From NCBI GenBank assembly GCA_964602895.1, contig CAZRTG010000001.1:1-64000 (forward strand): a DNA stretch of 64,000 nucleotides, in the 5' to 3' direction. Under the pieces are notes generated by a model. It did no database searches, was not told the origin of the DNA, and saw only the letters and a program-made list of their open reading frames with translations. Numbering within the stretch: position 1 is the first letter of the stretch; every line of letters begins with the position of its first letter. Both the position numbers and the translations under genes were made by a program. Below, piece by piece: positions 42,942 through 51,035 of this stretch. Source of the DNA: JAWXBM01 sp964602895 (GTDB lineage Bacteria > Pseudomonadota > Gammaproteobacteria > Xanthomonadales > SZUA-36).

Positions 42942-44035
42942 GCTTCGGCCTGCATATACTCGGTAATTTTGGCCAGAAAGACTTCATTTTCATGCGCTGC
43001 CCCCACCGTTACCCGCAGGCAATCGCCGGGTCCGGAGACGCCGGTAGGCCGTAATAATATCCCGTTCTCAGTCAGAAACTTTGCAGCACCCAGAGCGGTG
43101 TGGCCCCGGGTTTCCGGTATTTGCATCAGCAGGAAATTGGTTACGCTGGGCGGTACCTGAATACCGAGGTCCATCAAATGCGCACGCATGCGCTCACGCC
43201 AACTGATGGTGTGATCACGTACCATATCGGCAAATTCATCATCCTGCATGGCCGCTGCCGCAGCCACCTGTGCCGGCCAATTGGTATTAAAAGGTGTTCT
43301 GATGCGCTGGATGGCGTTGACCACGCCAGCAGGTGCATACGCCCAGCCGATACGGGTTCCCGCCAGGCCATATAATTTGGAAAATGTACGGGTCATGATC
43401 ACGTTTTGTGAACCACGAACCAACTCAAGGCCACTGTCGAAATCAGCTTCCACCACATAATCCGCGTAGGCACCGTCCAACAGCAACAATACCGTGGCAG
43501 GCAAGCCGGCATGCAAACGCCGGATCTCGTTTGCCGTGAGGTAAGTCCCGGTTGGATTGTTCGGATTCGCTACCGCAACGATACGGGTCTTGTCGGTTAC
43601 CGCAGCAAGAATATTGTCAACACTCTGGTCCCAGCCTTGCTCGGCAGCGACAACCACTTTTGCACCCTGGGCAAGAGCATGTATTCGCGTCATTACAAAA
43701 CCGTTTTCGCTTACCAACACCTCATCGCCAGGATCAACAAAGGTGCGGATCGCCAACAGAATCAATTCTTCACTGCCATTGCCGCAAACGATGCGCTCTT
43801 CCTCAATACCGAATTTTTCTGCAATGACCTTGCGTAAAGCAGATTGCGTACCATCGGGATAACGGTGCAAGCTTTCCACTGCTTGCCTGAACGATTCCCG
43901 GGCACGCGGGCTGGGCCCGAAGGGTGACTCGTTGGAAGAAAGCTTGATGGGGTCGGCAACACCGACTATGGCGCTTTTACCCTGAACATAGGCCGGACAA
44001 CTGTCCAGCGCCTTGCGGGGAATCGGATGGCTCAA
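42938..44035 (-). CDS. HisC-type PLP aminotransferase, copy 2
   Basis: 365-residue fold-type I aminotransferase homologous to 13769-14896. It shares IKLSSNESPFGPS, HRYPDGTQSALR, VCGNGSEELI, VANPNNPTGTYL, LDGAYADYV and the PLP lysine in MTRTFSKLYGLAG. A shared 17-residue-like spacing between motifs and the same N-terminal KSAIVG/IPGKGK pattern shows common origin. The gene sits directly after the amino-acid binding protein gene, so the transported compound is probably its amino donor. ATG start at 44035, 53 bases after the binding-protein stop. Histidine biosynthesis is unlikely because no other his genes are near. Confidence 0.88.
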   Translation of the reverse strand: MSHPIPRKALDSCPAYVQGKSAIVGVADPIKLSSNESPFGPSPRARESFRQAVESLHRYPDGTQSALRKVIAEKFGIEEERIVCGNGSEELILLAIRTFVDPGDEVLVSENGFVMTRIHALAQGAKVVVAAEQGWDQSVDNILAAVTDKTRIVAVANPNNPTGTYLTANEIRRLHAGLPATVLLLLDGAYADYVVEADFDSGLELVRGSQNVIMTRTFSKLYGLAGTRIGWAYAPAGVVNAIQRIRTPFNTNWPAQVAAAAAMQDDEFADMVRDHTISWRERMRAHLMDLGIQVPPSVTNFLLMQIPETRGHTALGAAKFLTENGILLRPTGVSGPGDCLRVTVGAAHENEVFLAKITEYMQAEA

Positions 44036-44088
44036 AACGAGTACTCCTTAACAAAACCTGTAAAACTGAGTCAGTCTGCGGCGAAGAA

Positions 44089-45111
44089 TTAACGGAACGG
44101 CAGGGCAAACATCAAGCCCCCGTCTTTCCACAAGCGGTTGGGACCTCGTTTCAGCCCAATCGGGGCAAGATTCCGCTCCCACATATCTTCATAATTTCCC
44201 ACCAGACGAATGATGTCGTAGGCCCAGTCGTTGGATAAACCCAGAACTGCGCCAAAGTCACCGTATACGCCCAACAAGCGCTGCACTTCCCGGTTACCGG
44301 ACTCTTTGCGCTGTTGTTCAACATTGGCCTGGTTTATGCCGTGCTGTTCGGCCAGTAAACGGATATTGAATGACCATAAAACAATGTCGTGCCAGCGCGA
44401 GTCGTTCTGCCGTACCAACGGCCCCTGAGGCTCATTGGAGATGGTTTCTTCAAGTATCATGTGTGAATCGGGGTCGTACATGCCGGCCATGCGTGTGGAT
44501 AAAGCGGCACGCTGCATGGTTAAAGCATCGCAGCGATCGGCTTCGTAAGCTTCCATCGCCTTGTCTGTATCGTTAAAAGTGATCAGCTGATAATCGAGGC
44601 CTATACTTTCAAAAAGATCGGCCAGGTTTTGTTCCAGCGTTGTGCCCTGGGCCACACAGATCGTGGCTCCGGCCAGATCTGCAACTTTGCTGACGTCTTT
44701 GTCCTTTCGCACCATGAAGCCCTGGCCGTCATAAAAATAGATACCGGCATAATCCAGGCCCAGTGAGGTATCGCGCAAATAGGACCAGGTCGCGCCTGCA
44801 GGAAACAGGTCGATGGCACCGGATTGCAATAGGGTAAACCCGGTTTGAGGTGTAGCCAGCACATATTCGACTTTGAGTTCGCCAAACACTGCAGCGGCGA
44901 TTGTTTTACAGTGATCCACTTCAAATCCGGCCCGCTCACCCCGGGCGTTCAGATAGCTGAAACCCACACCCGACTCGGTAATACCGCATTTCAGAAAACC
45001 GCGTGCCCGGACCTCATCCAGCGTGTCCGCACCAACCCAGGGTGTCGCCAACGTTGTGACAACAGCCAACAACCAACCTAACTGCTTCGCTCTTGCGACA
45101 GGTGTAGCCAT
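44089..45111 (-). CDS. aapJ: Amino-acid ABC transporter substrate-binding protein (AapJ type)
   Basis: 340-residue periplasmic binding protein. A signal peptide (GWLLAVVTTLATPWVGA, cleavage near residue 28) precedes the SBP family 3 domain: DTLDEVRARGFLKCGI, GFEVDHCKTIAAAVFG, FTLLQSGAIDLFPAGATW, LDYAGIYFYDGQGFMVRKD, CVAQGTTLEQNL and DRCDALTMQ. In typical AapJ the segment before TW reads SRNT; here it is PAGAT, so the ligand pocket may be altered and the ligand unusual. It completes the AapJQMP set scattered in this transcript. Confidence 0.9.
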   Translation of the reverse strand: MATPVARAKQLGWLLAVVTTLATPWVGADTLDEVRARGFLKCGITESGVGFSYLNARGERAGFEVDHCKTIAAAVFGELKVEYVLATPQTGFTLLQSGAIDLFPAGATWSYLRDTSLGLDYAGIYFYDGQGFMVRKDKDVSKVADLAGATICVAQGTTLEQNLADLFESIGLDYQLITFNDTDKAMEAYEADRCDALTMQRAALSTRMAGMYDPDSHMILEETISNEPQGPLVRQNDSRWHDIVLWSFNIRLLAEQHGINQANVEQQRKESGNREVQRLLGVYGDFGAVLGLSNDWAYDIIRLVGNYEDMWERNLAPIGLKRGPNRLWKDGGLMFALPFR

Positions 45112-45137
45112 ATTTCTATGTCCTTGGCAAAGGTCGA

Positions 45138-46700
45138 TTAAAATTCATCCTCCAACATCCCGAAATCTTTCAGCATTTCATGAGCTGTAATCACGCCCAT
45201 GCCACTGATACCGCCTCCCGGGTGACAGGACGGGCCTGCCAGATACATTTTCTCCAGCGGACCACGGTACTGCGAATAGCCGGGAAACGGCCGGAAATAG
45301 CCTAACTGGGCCAGGGTACGTTCGCCACCCGATGGCACACCACCCACAAAACAGGGATTGTGCGCTTCCATGTCTTCGGGCGAATGCGAGAAGGTTGCAA
45401 TGATATTGTCATCCGACATATTGGTGGTGTAATTGCGCAGCGTTTTGACCAGTTCTTTGGAGTACTCGTCCTTGATGTCGGACCAACTGCCGCTGGCCAG
45501 TTTGCTGGGCACAAAAGTATCAATCATGAACGTGTGCTTGCCTTCGGGTGCCCGCGATGGGTCACGCAAGCTCCAGCAGTGGCCGTGCACCGGCGGTGTT
45601 GCCGAAGGCTTACCCACACTGAGCTCGGCAAAATGCCGGTCGATATCTTTCATGCTGGTGATGGTGCGCTGGAACGGCGCTTTGCTGATGTTCTCGCTAC
45701 CAATATAGTGCGGTGCTTCATGCAGGGCGAAATGCACGCGGAATGAGGCAACATCACCAAAAGTGAAGTTCTCTACCTGTTTGCGGAAACCCGGATCGAG
45801 TTGCTCCTGATCCATCAACTTGAGGAAAGTCTGTTGTGGCTCCAGTGCACTGACCACACCCCTGCTGGCGGTGATCTCGGTACCGTCTTCGAGGCGGATA
45901 CCTTTGGCCACACCTCCATCCGTCAGTATTTTGGCCACCGGACTGTTGGTCAGGACCTTACCGCCATTGGCATTGACGTATTTGGCAAGCGCATTGGGCA
46001 GCGCGATGCTGCCACCTTTCGGTATGGCCTGCCCGTACACGTGGATGGCCGGAATCATGATATAGAAAATATTTCCGGCACCCTGCTGGGTGGGTTTGAT
46101 ATTGGGTCCCAGAGCCCATGAGGTCAGAAAGGCCTGTATGTGCGGGTTCTCGAAATTCTCCAACACAAAGGCACGTGCACTGAGGCTGTAATTGCGCAGC
46201 ATCTTCAGGCCTTCAGTACTGTTTTCCATTGCCGCCGGCAAATAGCTGGGCGGCGATGGCGGGGTGAACATGTTCCTGGTAAAGCCATCCTTGATTTCTA
46301 CAAAGCCATCGTAGATCTCACGATAGCGGGCGGCATCTTTTCTGGAATACTCTGCGATGCTGTCACAGGTTTTGTCCAGGTCACGATAGACAATAACCCC
46401 GGGACCTTCCTCCATGGGATGACCCATGACCTCATCTTCACCCCATAGGTATTCAAGGCCGTACTTTTCCAACTCGGGCATCAGGTCCTGAATGTAGGGA
46501 TTGGCATGAATCCAGACATGGTTTGAACCGAATAGATCGTGTTTGAAGCCCGGTACGGTCAGTTCCCGGGTGACGGCGCCGCCCCCGACCCAGTCGTTGC
46601 GTTCAGCCACCAGCGTGCGCAAACCGGCACGACACAATACCGCGGCACAGGCCAGGGCGTTATGACCGCCACCGGCAATGACTACATCATAATCAGACAT
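45138..46700 (-). CDS. Phytoene desaturase-like FAD-dependent oxidoreductase, copy 3
   Basis: 520-residue flavoenzyme with VVIAGGGHNALACAAV at residues about 5-20 and the C-terminal flavin motif GPSCHPGGGISGMGVITAHE. It shares with copies 1 and 2 the segments WVGGGAVTREL/VLTREL, PGFKHD, SNHVWIHANP, YRDLDKTCDSIAEYS, TEGLKMLRNY and SRAPEGKHT. It follows the ThDP enzyme by only 11 bases, which suggests the product of one is used by the other. The sequence is closer in length and wording to copy 1 than to copy 2 in the ends, though I cannot compute identity here. Confidence 0.87.
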   Translation of the reverse strand: MSDYDVVIAGGGHNALACAAVLCRAGLRTLVAERNDWVGGGAVTRELTVPGFKHDLFGSNHVWIHANPYIQDLMPELEKYGLEYLWGEDEVMGHPMEEGPGVIVYRDLDKTCDSIAEYSRKDAARYREIYDGFVEIKDGFTRNMFTPPSPPSYLPAAMENSTEGLKMLRNYSLSARAFVLENFENPHIQAFLTSWALGPNIKPTQQGAGNIFYIMIPAIHVYGQAIPKGGSIALPNALAKYVNANGGKVLTNSPVAKILTDGGVAKGIRLEDGTEITASRGVVSALEPQQTFLKLMDQEQLDPGFRKQVENFTFGDVASFRVHFALHEAPHYIGSENISKAPFQRTITSMKDIDRHFAELSVGKPSATPPVHGHCWSLRDPSRAPEGKHTFMIDTFVPSKLASGSWSDIKDEYSKELVKTLRNYTTNMSDDNIIATFSHSPEDMEAHNPCFVGGVPSGGERTLAQLGYFRPFPGYSQYRGPLEKMYLAGPSCHPGGGISGMGVITAHEMLKDFGMLEDEF

Positions 46701-46711
46701 ACGAAGACTAC

Positions 46712-48373
46712 CTATTCAGCGTTTTGTGACTGGAGCATGCGATTGGAGCGGTTTTCGCCCAACAACAGGAACTTCCAGGGAAAGTCGGTTTTTCCGAGCG
46801 GCATTTCGATCACCACCGGGCCATCCTGCTCAAAGCCAAGACGGATTTTTTCTTCCAGTTCTTCAACTGAGTTTGCGGTATAGCCGGTGGCGCCAAAACT
46901 CTCGGCCATGGCAGCAAAATCCGGGTTGGTCAGATCGGTGCCAATTACGCGGCCACCAAAGCGCTTGGTCTGTGCGCGGGCCACATTGGTGTAAGCACCA
47001 TCATTGAAAACGATAATGACCATATTGAGCTTGTAGCGGACTGCGGTAGCCAATTCACCACAATGGAACAGGAATCCGCCGTCACCGCTCAGCGCTATGA
47101 CCTTTTTCTCGGGGTTGGCTACTTTCACCCCGATGGCCGTGGGCAAGCCATAACCCAGGTTACCGGCATAACCGCTGGTGATCAGCGTACGCGGTGCATA
47201 TACGGGATAACCGTACCAGGAGGCATAGCCCACCTGGGTGATTTCATCCACCAGAATGCCATCATCGGACAAAGCTTCCCGAATCACGCCCAGTATCGAT
47301 AACTGGGGCTGCACGTGATCGGAGAACTCCTGGCGCATTTCCTGCTGGAATGCCTTCAGTTCCTGTTCACGGGACGGTCTTGGTGGCAGCTGTCTGGAAA
47401 CCAGAGTGGCCAGCAAAGCGGCAACCGAAGGAGCCGCATCGCCGACGATGCCCACATCGGGTTTGGATATCCGGCCAATTTCGGTGGGGTCGATATCAAT
47501 GTGTATGGTTTTCAGATTGACGTCCGTGCCCCAGTGCATACGCGGGTACTTGAAGCGCGTGCCAATGGCGATCGCCACATCAACTTCCGGCCACATGCGA
47601 TGCCCCGCCGGGAAGCTGTGTGCCAGATAATGCTTATCGCTGAGCACACCACGCCCGCCTCGCTGGGACACGACGGGCGCCTGCAGCAGTTCGGCCAGTT
47701 GACGAATTTCTTCACAGGCATGGATCGCCCCGGTTCCCACCAGAATCATGGGCTTTTTGGCACCGGCCAGTAATTTGGCCGCCTGTTCGATCAATTCCGG
47801 ATTGGCCACCACGGTTTCGGGATGATCAACGGGTTCCAGCATCTCGACTTCAGCCTCTTCCGACATGATGTCCAGCGCCATTTCCAACGAAACCGGGCGC
47901 CTGCGGCCGGTGGTGAGTTGCCTGAAGGCTTCCTTCACTGCTTCAGGCGCATGGGATGGGTGCTCCACTCTTGTGGCCCATTTGGTCATGCGTTGCAATA
48001 TACCCAGTTGATCAGGAACATCATGCAGGTAGCCCACACCTCTGCCGATGCCATTGGAGGGCACCTGGCCCGTCAAACAGAGCACCGGCTCATTGCAGGC
48101 GTAGGCAGTGCTCAATGCGGCAGCAGAATTCAACACACCCGGTCCAGGCACTACGGTATAAACGCCTACTTTGCCAGTAGAGCGGGCATAGCCAAAGGCC
48201 ATATAGGCGGCGCCCTGCTCGCTGCGGGTGGTGATCAGGTTGATGTCTTCACCTTTGGCGTACAGGGCGTCAAACAGCTCATAGGTCTGTCCACCGGGAA
48301 TGCCGAAGATCGTGTCAACTCCGTGATTCAACACGGAATCCATCAAGGCCTTTCCGCCCTTCAATTTGGCCAT
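46712..48373 (-). CDS. Thiamine diphosphate-dependent enzyme, copy 2
   Basis: 553-residue ThDP enzyme homologous to 19703-21346. E52 in TRSEQGAAYMAFG is the cofactor-activating Glu; the C-terminal domain has SGDGGFLFHCGEL and IIVFNDGAYT for ThDP and metal. In copy 1 the paired residues after the motif are FNDNTFTN, here FNDGAYTN, a change at a site lining the pocket that could alter substrate choice. Start is ATG 48373 with GAGGAG about ten bases upstream; the frame opens to 48484 without support. It is the first gene of the 14-gene minus-strand run and carries three GCGnnnCGC repeats at 22-base spacing just upstream. Confidence 0.86.
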   Translation of the reverse strand: MAKLKGGKALMDSVLNHGVDTIFGIPGGQTYELFDALYAKGEDINLITTRSEQGAAYMAFGYARSTGKVGVYTVVPGPGVLNSAAALSTAYACNEPVLCLTGQVPSNGIGRGVGYLHDVPDQLGILQRMTKWATRVEHPSHAPEAVKEAFRQLTTGRRRPVSLEMALDIMSEEAEVEMLEPVDHPETVVANPELIEQAAKLLAGAKKPMILVGTGAIHACEEIRQLAELLQAPVVSQRGGRGVLSDKHYLAHSFPAGHRMWPEVDVAIAIGTRFKYPRMHWGTDVNLKTIHIDIDPTEIGRISKPDVGIVGDAAPSVAALLATLVSRQLPPRPSREQELKAFQQEMRQEFSDHVQPQLSILGVIREALSDDGILVDEITQVGYASWYGYPVYAPRTLITSGYAGNLGYGLPTAIGVKVANPEKKVIALSGDGGFLFHCGELATAVRYKLNMVIIVFNDGAYTNVARAQTKRFGGRVIGTDLTNPDFAAMAESFGATGYTANSVEELEEKIRLGFEQDGPVVIEMPLGKTDFPWKFLLLGENRSNRMLQSQNAE

Positions 48374-48390
48374 AGGGGAATTCTCCTCAA

Positions 48391-48444
48391 TGCGGTACGC
48401 TGACTGCCGGACTGCGGTACGCAAATTGTCTAACTGCGGGGCGC
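48391..48444. promoter_or_regulatory. Three GCGnnnCGC repeats at exact 22-base spacing
   Basis: TGCGGTACGC at 48391-48400 and 48413-48422 and TGCGGGGCGC at 48435-48444 begin exactly 22 bases apart, two helical turns, so a protein could contact all three on one face. They end 18 bases upstream of the ThDP gene ATG and lie in the 291-base gap divergent to the LysR gene at 48665. An operator array for that LysR or for another regulator is the likeliest reading. Confidence 0.55.
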
Positions 48445-48664
48445 AGATGATAAACTTACAGGGACAGAACTTAGTGAAGTTCATTGAACACTACAAACGA
48501 AAGATATTGATGATTGCCATTAGGCCCCTGATGTCAGACCCGGACTCTGACCTTTGATTTTCATTACCCACTGCTTTAGCCAGCAGGTTGTGGTTTGTGT
48601 CGTATCTCTCCAGGGGCCGAGGTGGAATGTCACTTTGAAAGGTATTCGCTAACAGGACTCATTC

Positions 48665-49600
48665 GTGCAAAACCCATCATCACCACGTCGATTACCCCCT
48701 TTGAACGCCGTACGGGCTTTTGAAGCAGCTGCACGGTATTGCAGTTTCACACGTGCAGCCGATGAACTTTTTGTAACCCAGGGTGCGGTCAGCCACCAGG
48801 TGAAGCTGCTGGAAGAGTGGTTTGGATTTCTGCTTTTTGATCGCCACAAGCGTGATCTGCAGCTGACCCGAAAAGGCGAGGAATATCTGCCGGCGGTGCG
48901 CATCATGTTGAATGATCTGCACAATGCCACGCGCACTTTGCTGGATGAGGACAATGAGCGACTGTTGTGTGTCTCGGTCGCCGAATCATTTGCCGTGAAC
49001 TGGTTGATCAATCGATTGGGAAGCTTTGCGAAACAGCATCCCGACCTCGATATACGTTTGGCTTCGCAGAACCAGATTGACGACCTCGGCAACGTCATCG
49101 GTGAAGAAGGCCCGAATTGGGTTGACCTCAGAATCCGCTATGGTCGGGGCAAATGGCCTGGTCTGCACATCACCAAACTCTTCGATGAAGAGGTGTTTCC
49201 AGTCTGCAGCCCGGACCTGATCCAGCCGGACAAACCCATTTCCAGCCTGGATGATCTGGCCAACTACACACTGATCCACGACGACATGCAGATGTCATGG
49301 GAGTCCTGGGTACGGTCGGTGGGTTATTCCCAGGCAATCAGTTCCAGAGGTCCCAAATTCAGCCACTCTCACATGGCAATACAGGCCGCTCTCAATGGTG
49401 AGGGCATCGTATTGGGACGCAGTGTTTTGACTCTGGATTTCCTGAAAACCGGGCAGTTGGTCCGTCCTTTGCCAATATCCGTTCCTGCCGAACACTCCTA
49501 TTTTCTCCTTTGTCAGGAACGCATGATTGGCGATGCCAAAGTCAAAGCGTTTACTGCCTGGTTGCAGAAAGAAGCGAAAGAATTCACCGCTAGCCAGTAG
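48665..49600 (+). CDS. LysR-family regulator (GcvA type)
   Basis: 311-residue regulator. The N-terminal winged helix RLPPLNAVRAFEAAARYCSF with SFTRAADELFVTQGAVSHQVK as recognition helix is typical of GcvA/AmpR-like LysR proteins; the effector domain has SVAESFAVNWL and FPVCSPDL. A GTG start at 48665 is preceded by AGGA eight bases upstream. It is divergent from the 14-gene operon and so is the natural candidate for its control, in response to an amino-acid-like ligand. It ends eleven bases inside the convergent channel gene. Confidence 0.88.
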   Translation: MQNPSSPRRLPPLNAVRAFEAAARYCSFTRAADELFVTQGAVSHQVKLLEEWFGFLLFDRHKRDLQLTRKGEEYLPAVRIMLNDLHNATRTLLDEDNERLLCVSVAESFAVNWLINRLGSFAKQHPDLDIRLASQNQIDDLGNVIGEEGPNWVDLRIRYGRGKWPGLHITKLFDEEVFPVCSPDLIQPDKPISSLDDLANYTLIHDDMQMSWESWVRSVGYSQAISSRGPKFSHSHMAIQAALNGEGIVLGRSVLTLDFLKTGQLVRPLPISVPAEHSYFLLCQERMIGDAKVKAFTAWLQKEAKEFTASQ

Positions 49601-50864
49601 CGGGAGTCTGCTTTGCAGGGCTGACCACGTCCCGCAACAGGCGCATGTCTGCACTGCCGGGCGACTGGTGAATGCGCAGATCAAAATCACCAACGATTGC
49701 GTAAATGTGATCAAAAATATCGCTTTGGATCTGCTCGTATTCTGCCCAGGCCGTGGTGTTGGTAAAGGCGTAGATTTCCATAGGAACACCTTTATCTTCA
49801 GCTGCCAGCTGCCGCACCATCAAAGTCATGTCCTGATGAATACCCGGGTGCACCTTCAGGTAACTGACCAGATAAGCCCGTAAAGTACCGAGATTGGTTA
49901 ATCGCCGGCCATTGATCTTCAGCTCCATATTGAAATTTCCGGACTGATTGTACGATTCCAGCTCCTGTTCTTTTTCAGTCAGATAAGGCGCCAGCAGACT
50001 GGCCTTGTTGAGCCGGTCGATCAATTCCTGATCCATGAATTTCACACTGGTCACATCAATATAAACGGCGCGCTTGATCCGGCGGCCACCCGACCGGGTC
50101 ATGCCCTGCCAGTTCTTGAAGGAGCCAGAAATCAATGCATAGGTGGGAATGGTGGTAATGGTTTTGTCCCAGTTCTGTACCTTGACCGTGGTCAGTCCGA
50201 TTTCAATCACATCTCCGTCTGCCCCGTAGGTGGGCATCTCCAGCCAATCACCTACCCTGAGCATGTTGTTGGATGAGAGCTGGATCCCCGCCACGAAACC
50301 CAGGATGGGGTCCTTGAAAACCAGCATGACGACCGCCGTCATTGCACCCAACCCGCTGATGATCAGCAACGGCGAGCGATCCACAATGATGGACACCATC
50401 AACACGATTGCGATGACGGCAAAAAGCAGTTTCAATGCCTGGATGAAACCCTGCACGGGTAAATTCTGTGAACGCCGGCTTCGGGTCGTGATGTAGGCAA
50501 AAGCGTCCAACAGCGCAAACACGGTCAGCAACAGGAACAGAACGATGCTCAACAGGGCCGTTGTTTGCAGAAAGATCCGCAGCAAAGAATCCGGATTCAA
50601 CCAGAGCACCGCCTGCAGATAGACAATAAAGCTCTGAACCGTGAAGGCCAGCCGGCTGAACAGCTTTTCCTTGAACAACACCACTCGCCAGGTCTTCTGA
50701 CGGCGATGCGTCATCTTCCTGACCAGGCCGCTTAAAACACGGTGCAACAACCAGTGAACCACCAGGGCAGTAAGAACAATAACCGCCAGCACCCCCAGGG
50801 CTATTTGAACCTGGGTAAGCTCAACTCCCCACTGGGAGAGTAAATTCTTGATGAAATTTCTCAT
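49590..50864 (-). CDS. Mechanosensitive ion channel (MscS family, YbdG/MscM-like)
   Basis: 424-residue inner-membrane channel that opens under membrane tension on osmotic downshock. About five hydrophobic helices in residues 15-190 precede the MscS pore helix and beta domain: SGLGAMTAVVMLVFKDPILGF with the pore-lining glycine/alanine pattern, then SNNMLRVGDWLEMP and the YbdG-specific region GDVIEIGLTTVKVQNWDKT, ITTIPTYALIS. The extra arginine-rich insert SGGRRIKRA is typical of the YbdG branch. It looks like a housekeeping gene unrelated to the catabolic clusters. Confidence 0.9.
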   Translation of the reverse strand: MRNFIKNLLSQWGVELTQVQIALGVLAVIVLTALVVHWLLHRVLSGLVRKMTHRRQKTWRVVLFKEKLFSRLAFTVQSFIVYLQAVLWLNPDSLLRIFLQTTALLSIVLFLLLTVFALLDAFAYITTRSRRSQNLPVQGFIQALKLLFAVIAIVLMVSIIVDRSPLLIISGLGAMTAVVMLVFKDPILGFVAGIQLSSNNMLRVGDWLEMPTYGADGDVIEIGLTTVKVQNWDKTITTIPTYALISGSFKNWQGMTRSGGRRIKRAVYIDVTSVKFMDQELIDRLNKASLLAPYLTEKEQELESYNQSGNFNMELKINGRRLTNLGTLRAYLVSYLKVHPGIHQDMTLMVRQLAAEDKGVPMEIYAFTNTTAWAEYEQIQSDIFDHIYAIVGDFDLRIHQSPGSADMRLLRDVVSPAKQTPATG

Positions 50865-51035
50865 GGCGACATTATCCTACAAACAAGCGACTTGGGCTTG
50901 GGCAAGACACTCCTGCCTATTTTCTAGGAATTTGTACCCGTACCTGCAATTGGCGCACAGGGATATGTGCAGTCGCACTCTCCAACACTCTATATTTTTC
51001 GTAAAACACTCAGTAGCGAATGGCTATCAACATTG

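Noticed and set aside
13769..44035. Histidine biosynthesis suggested by two HisC-type aminotransferases
   Set aside because: No other his gene is present and both copies sit in catabolic/transport contexts.
16411..46700. Carotenoid biosynthesis suggested by three phytoene desaturase-like genes
   Set aside because: No phytoene synthase, GGPP synthase or cyclase is present; the fold is shared with many amine and hydride-transferring flavoenzymes and the neighbours are catabolic.
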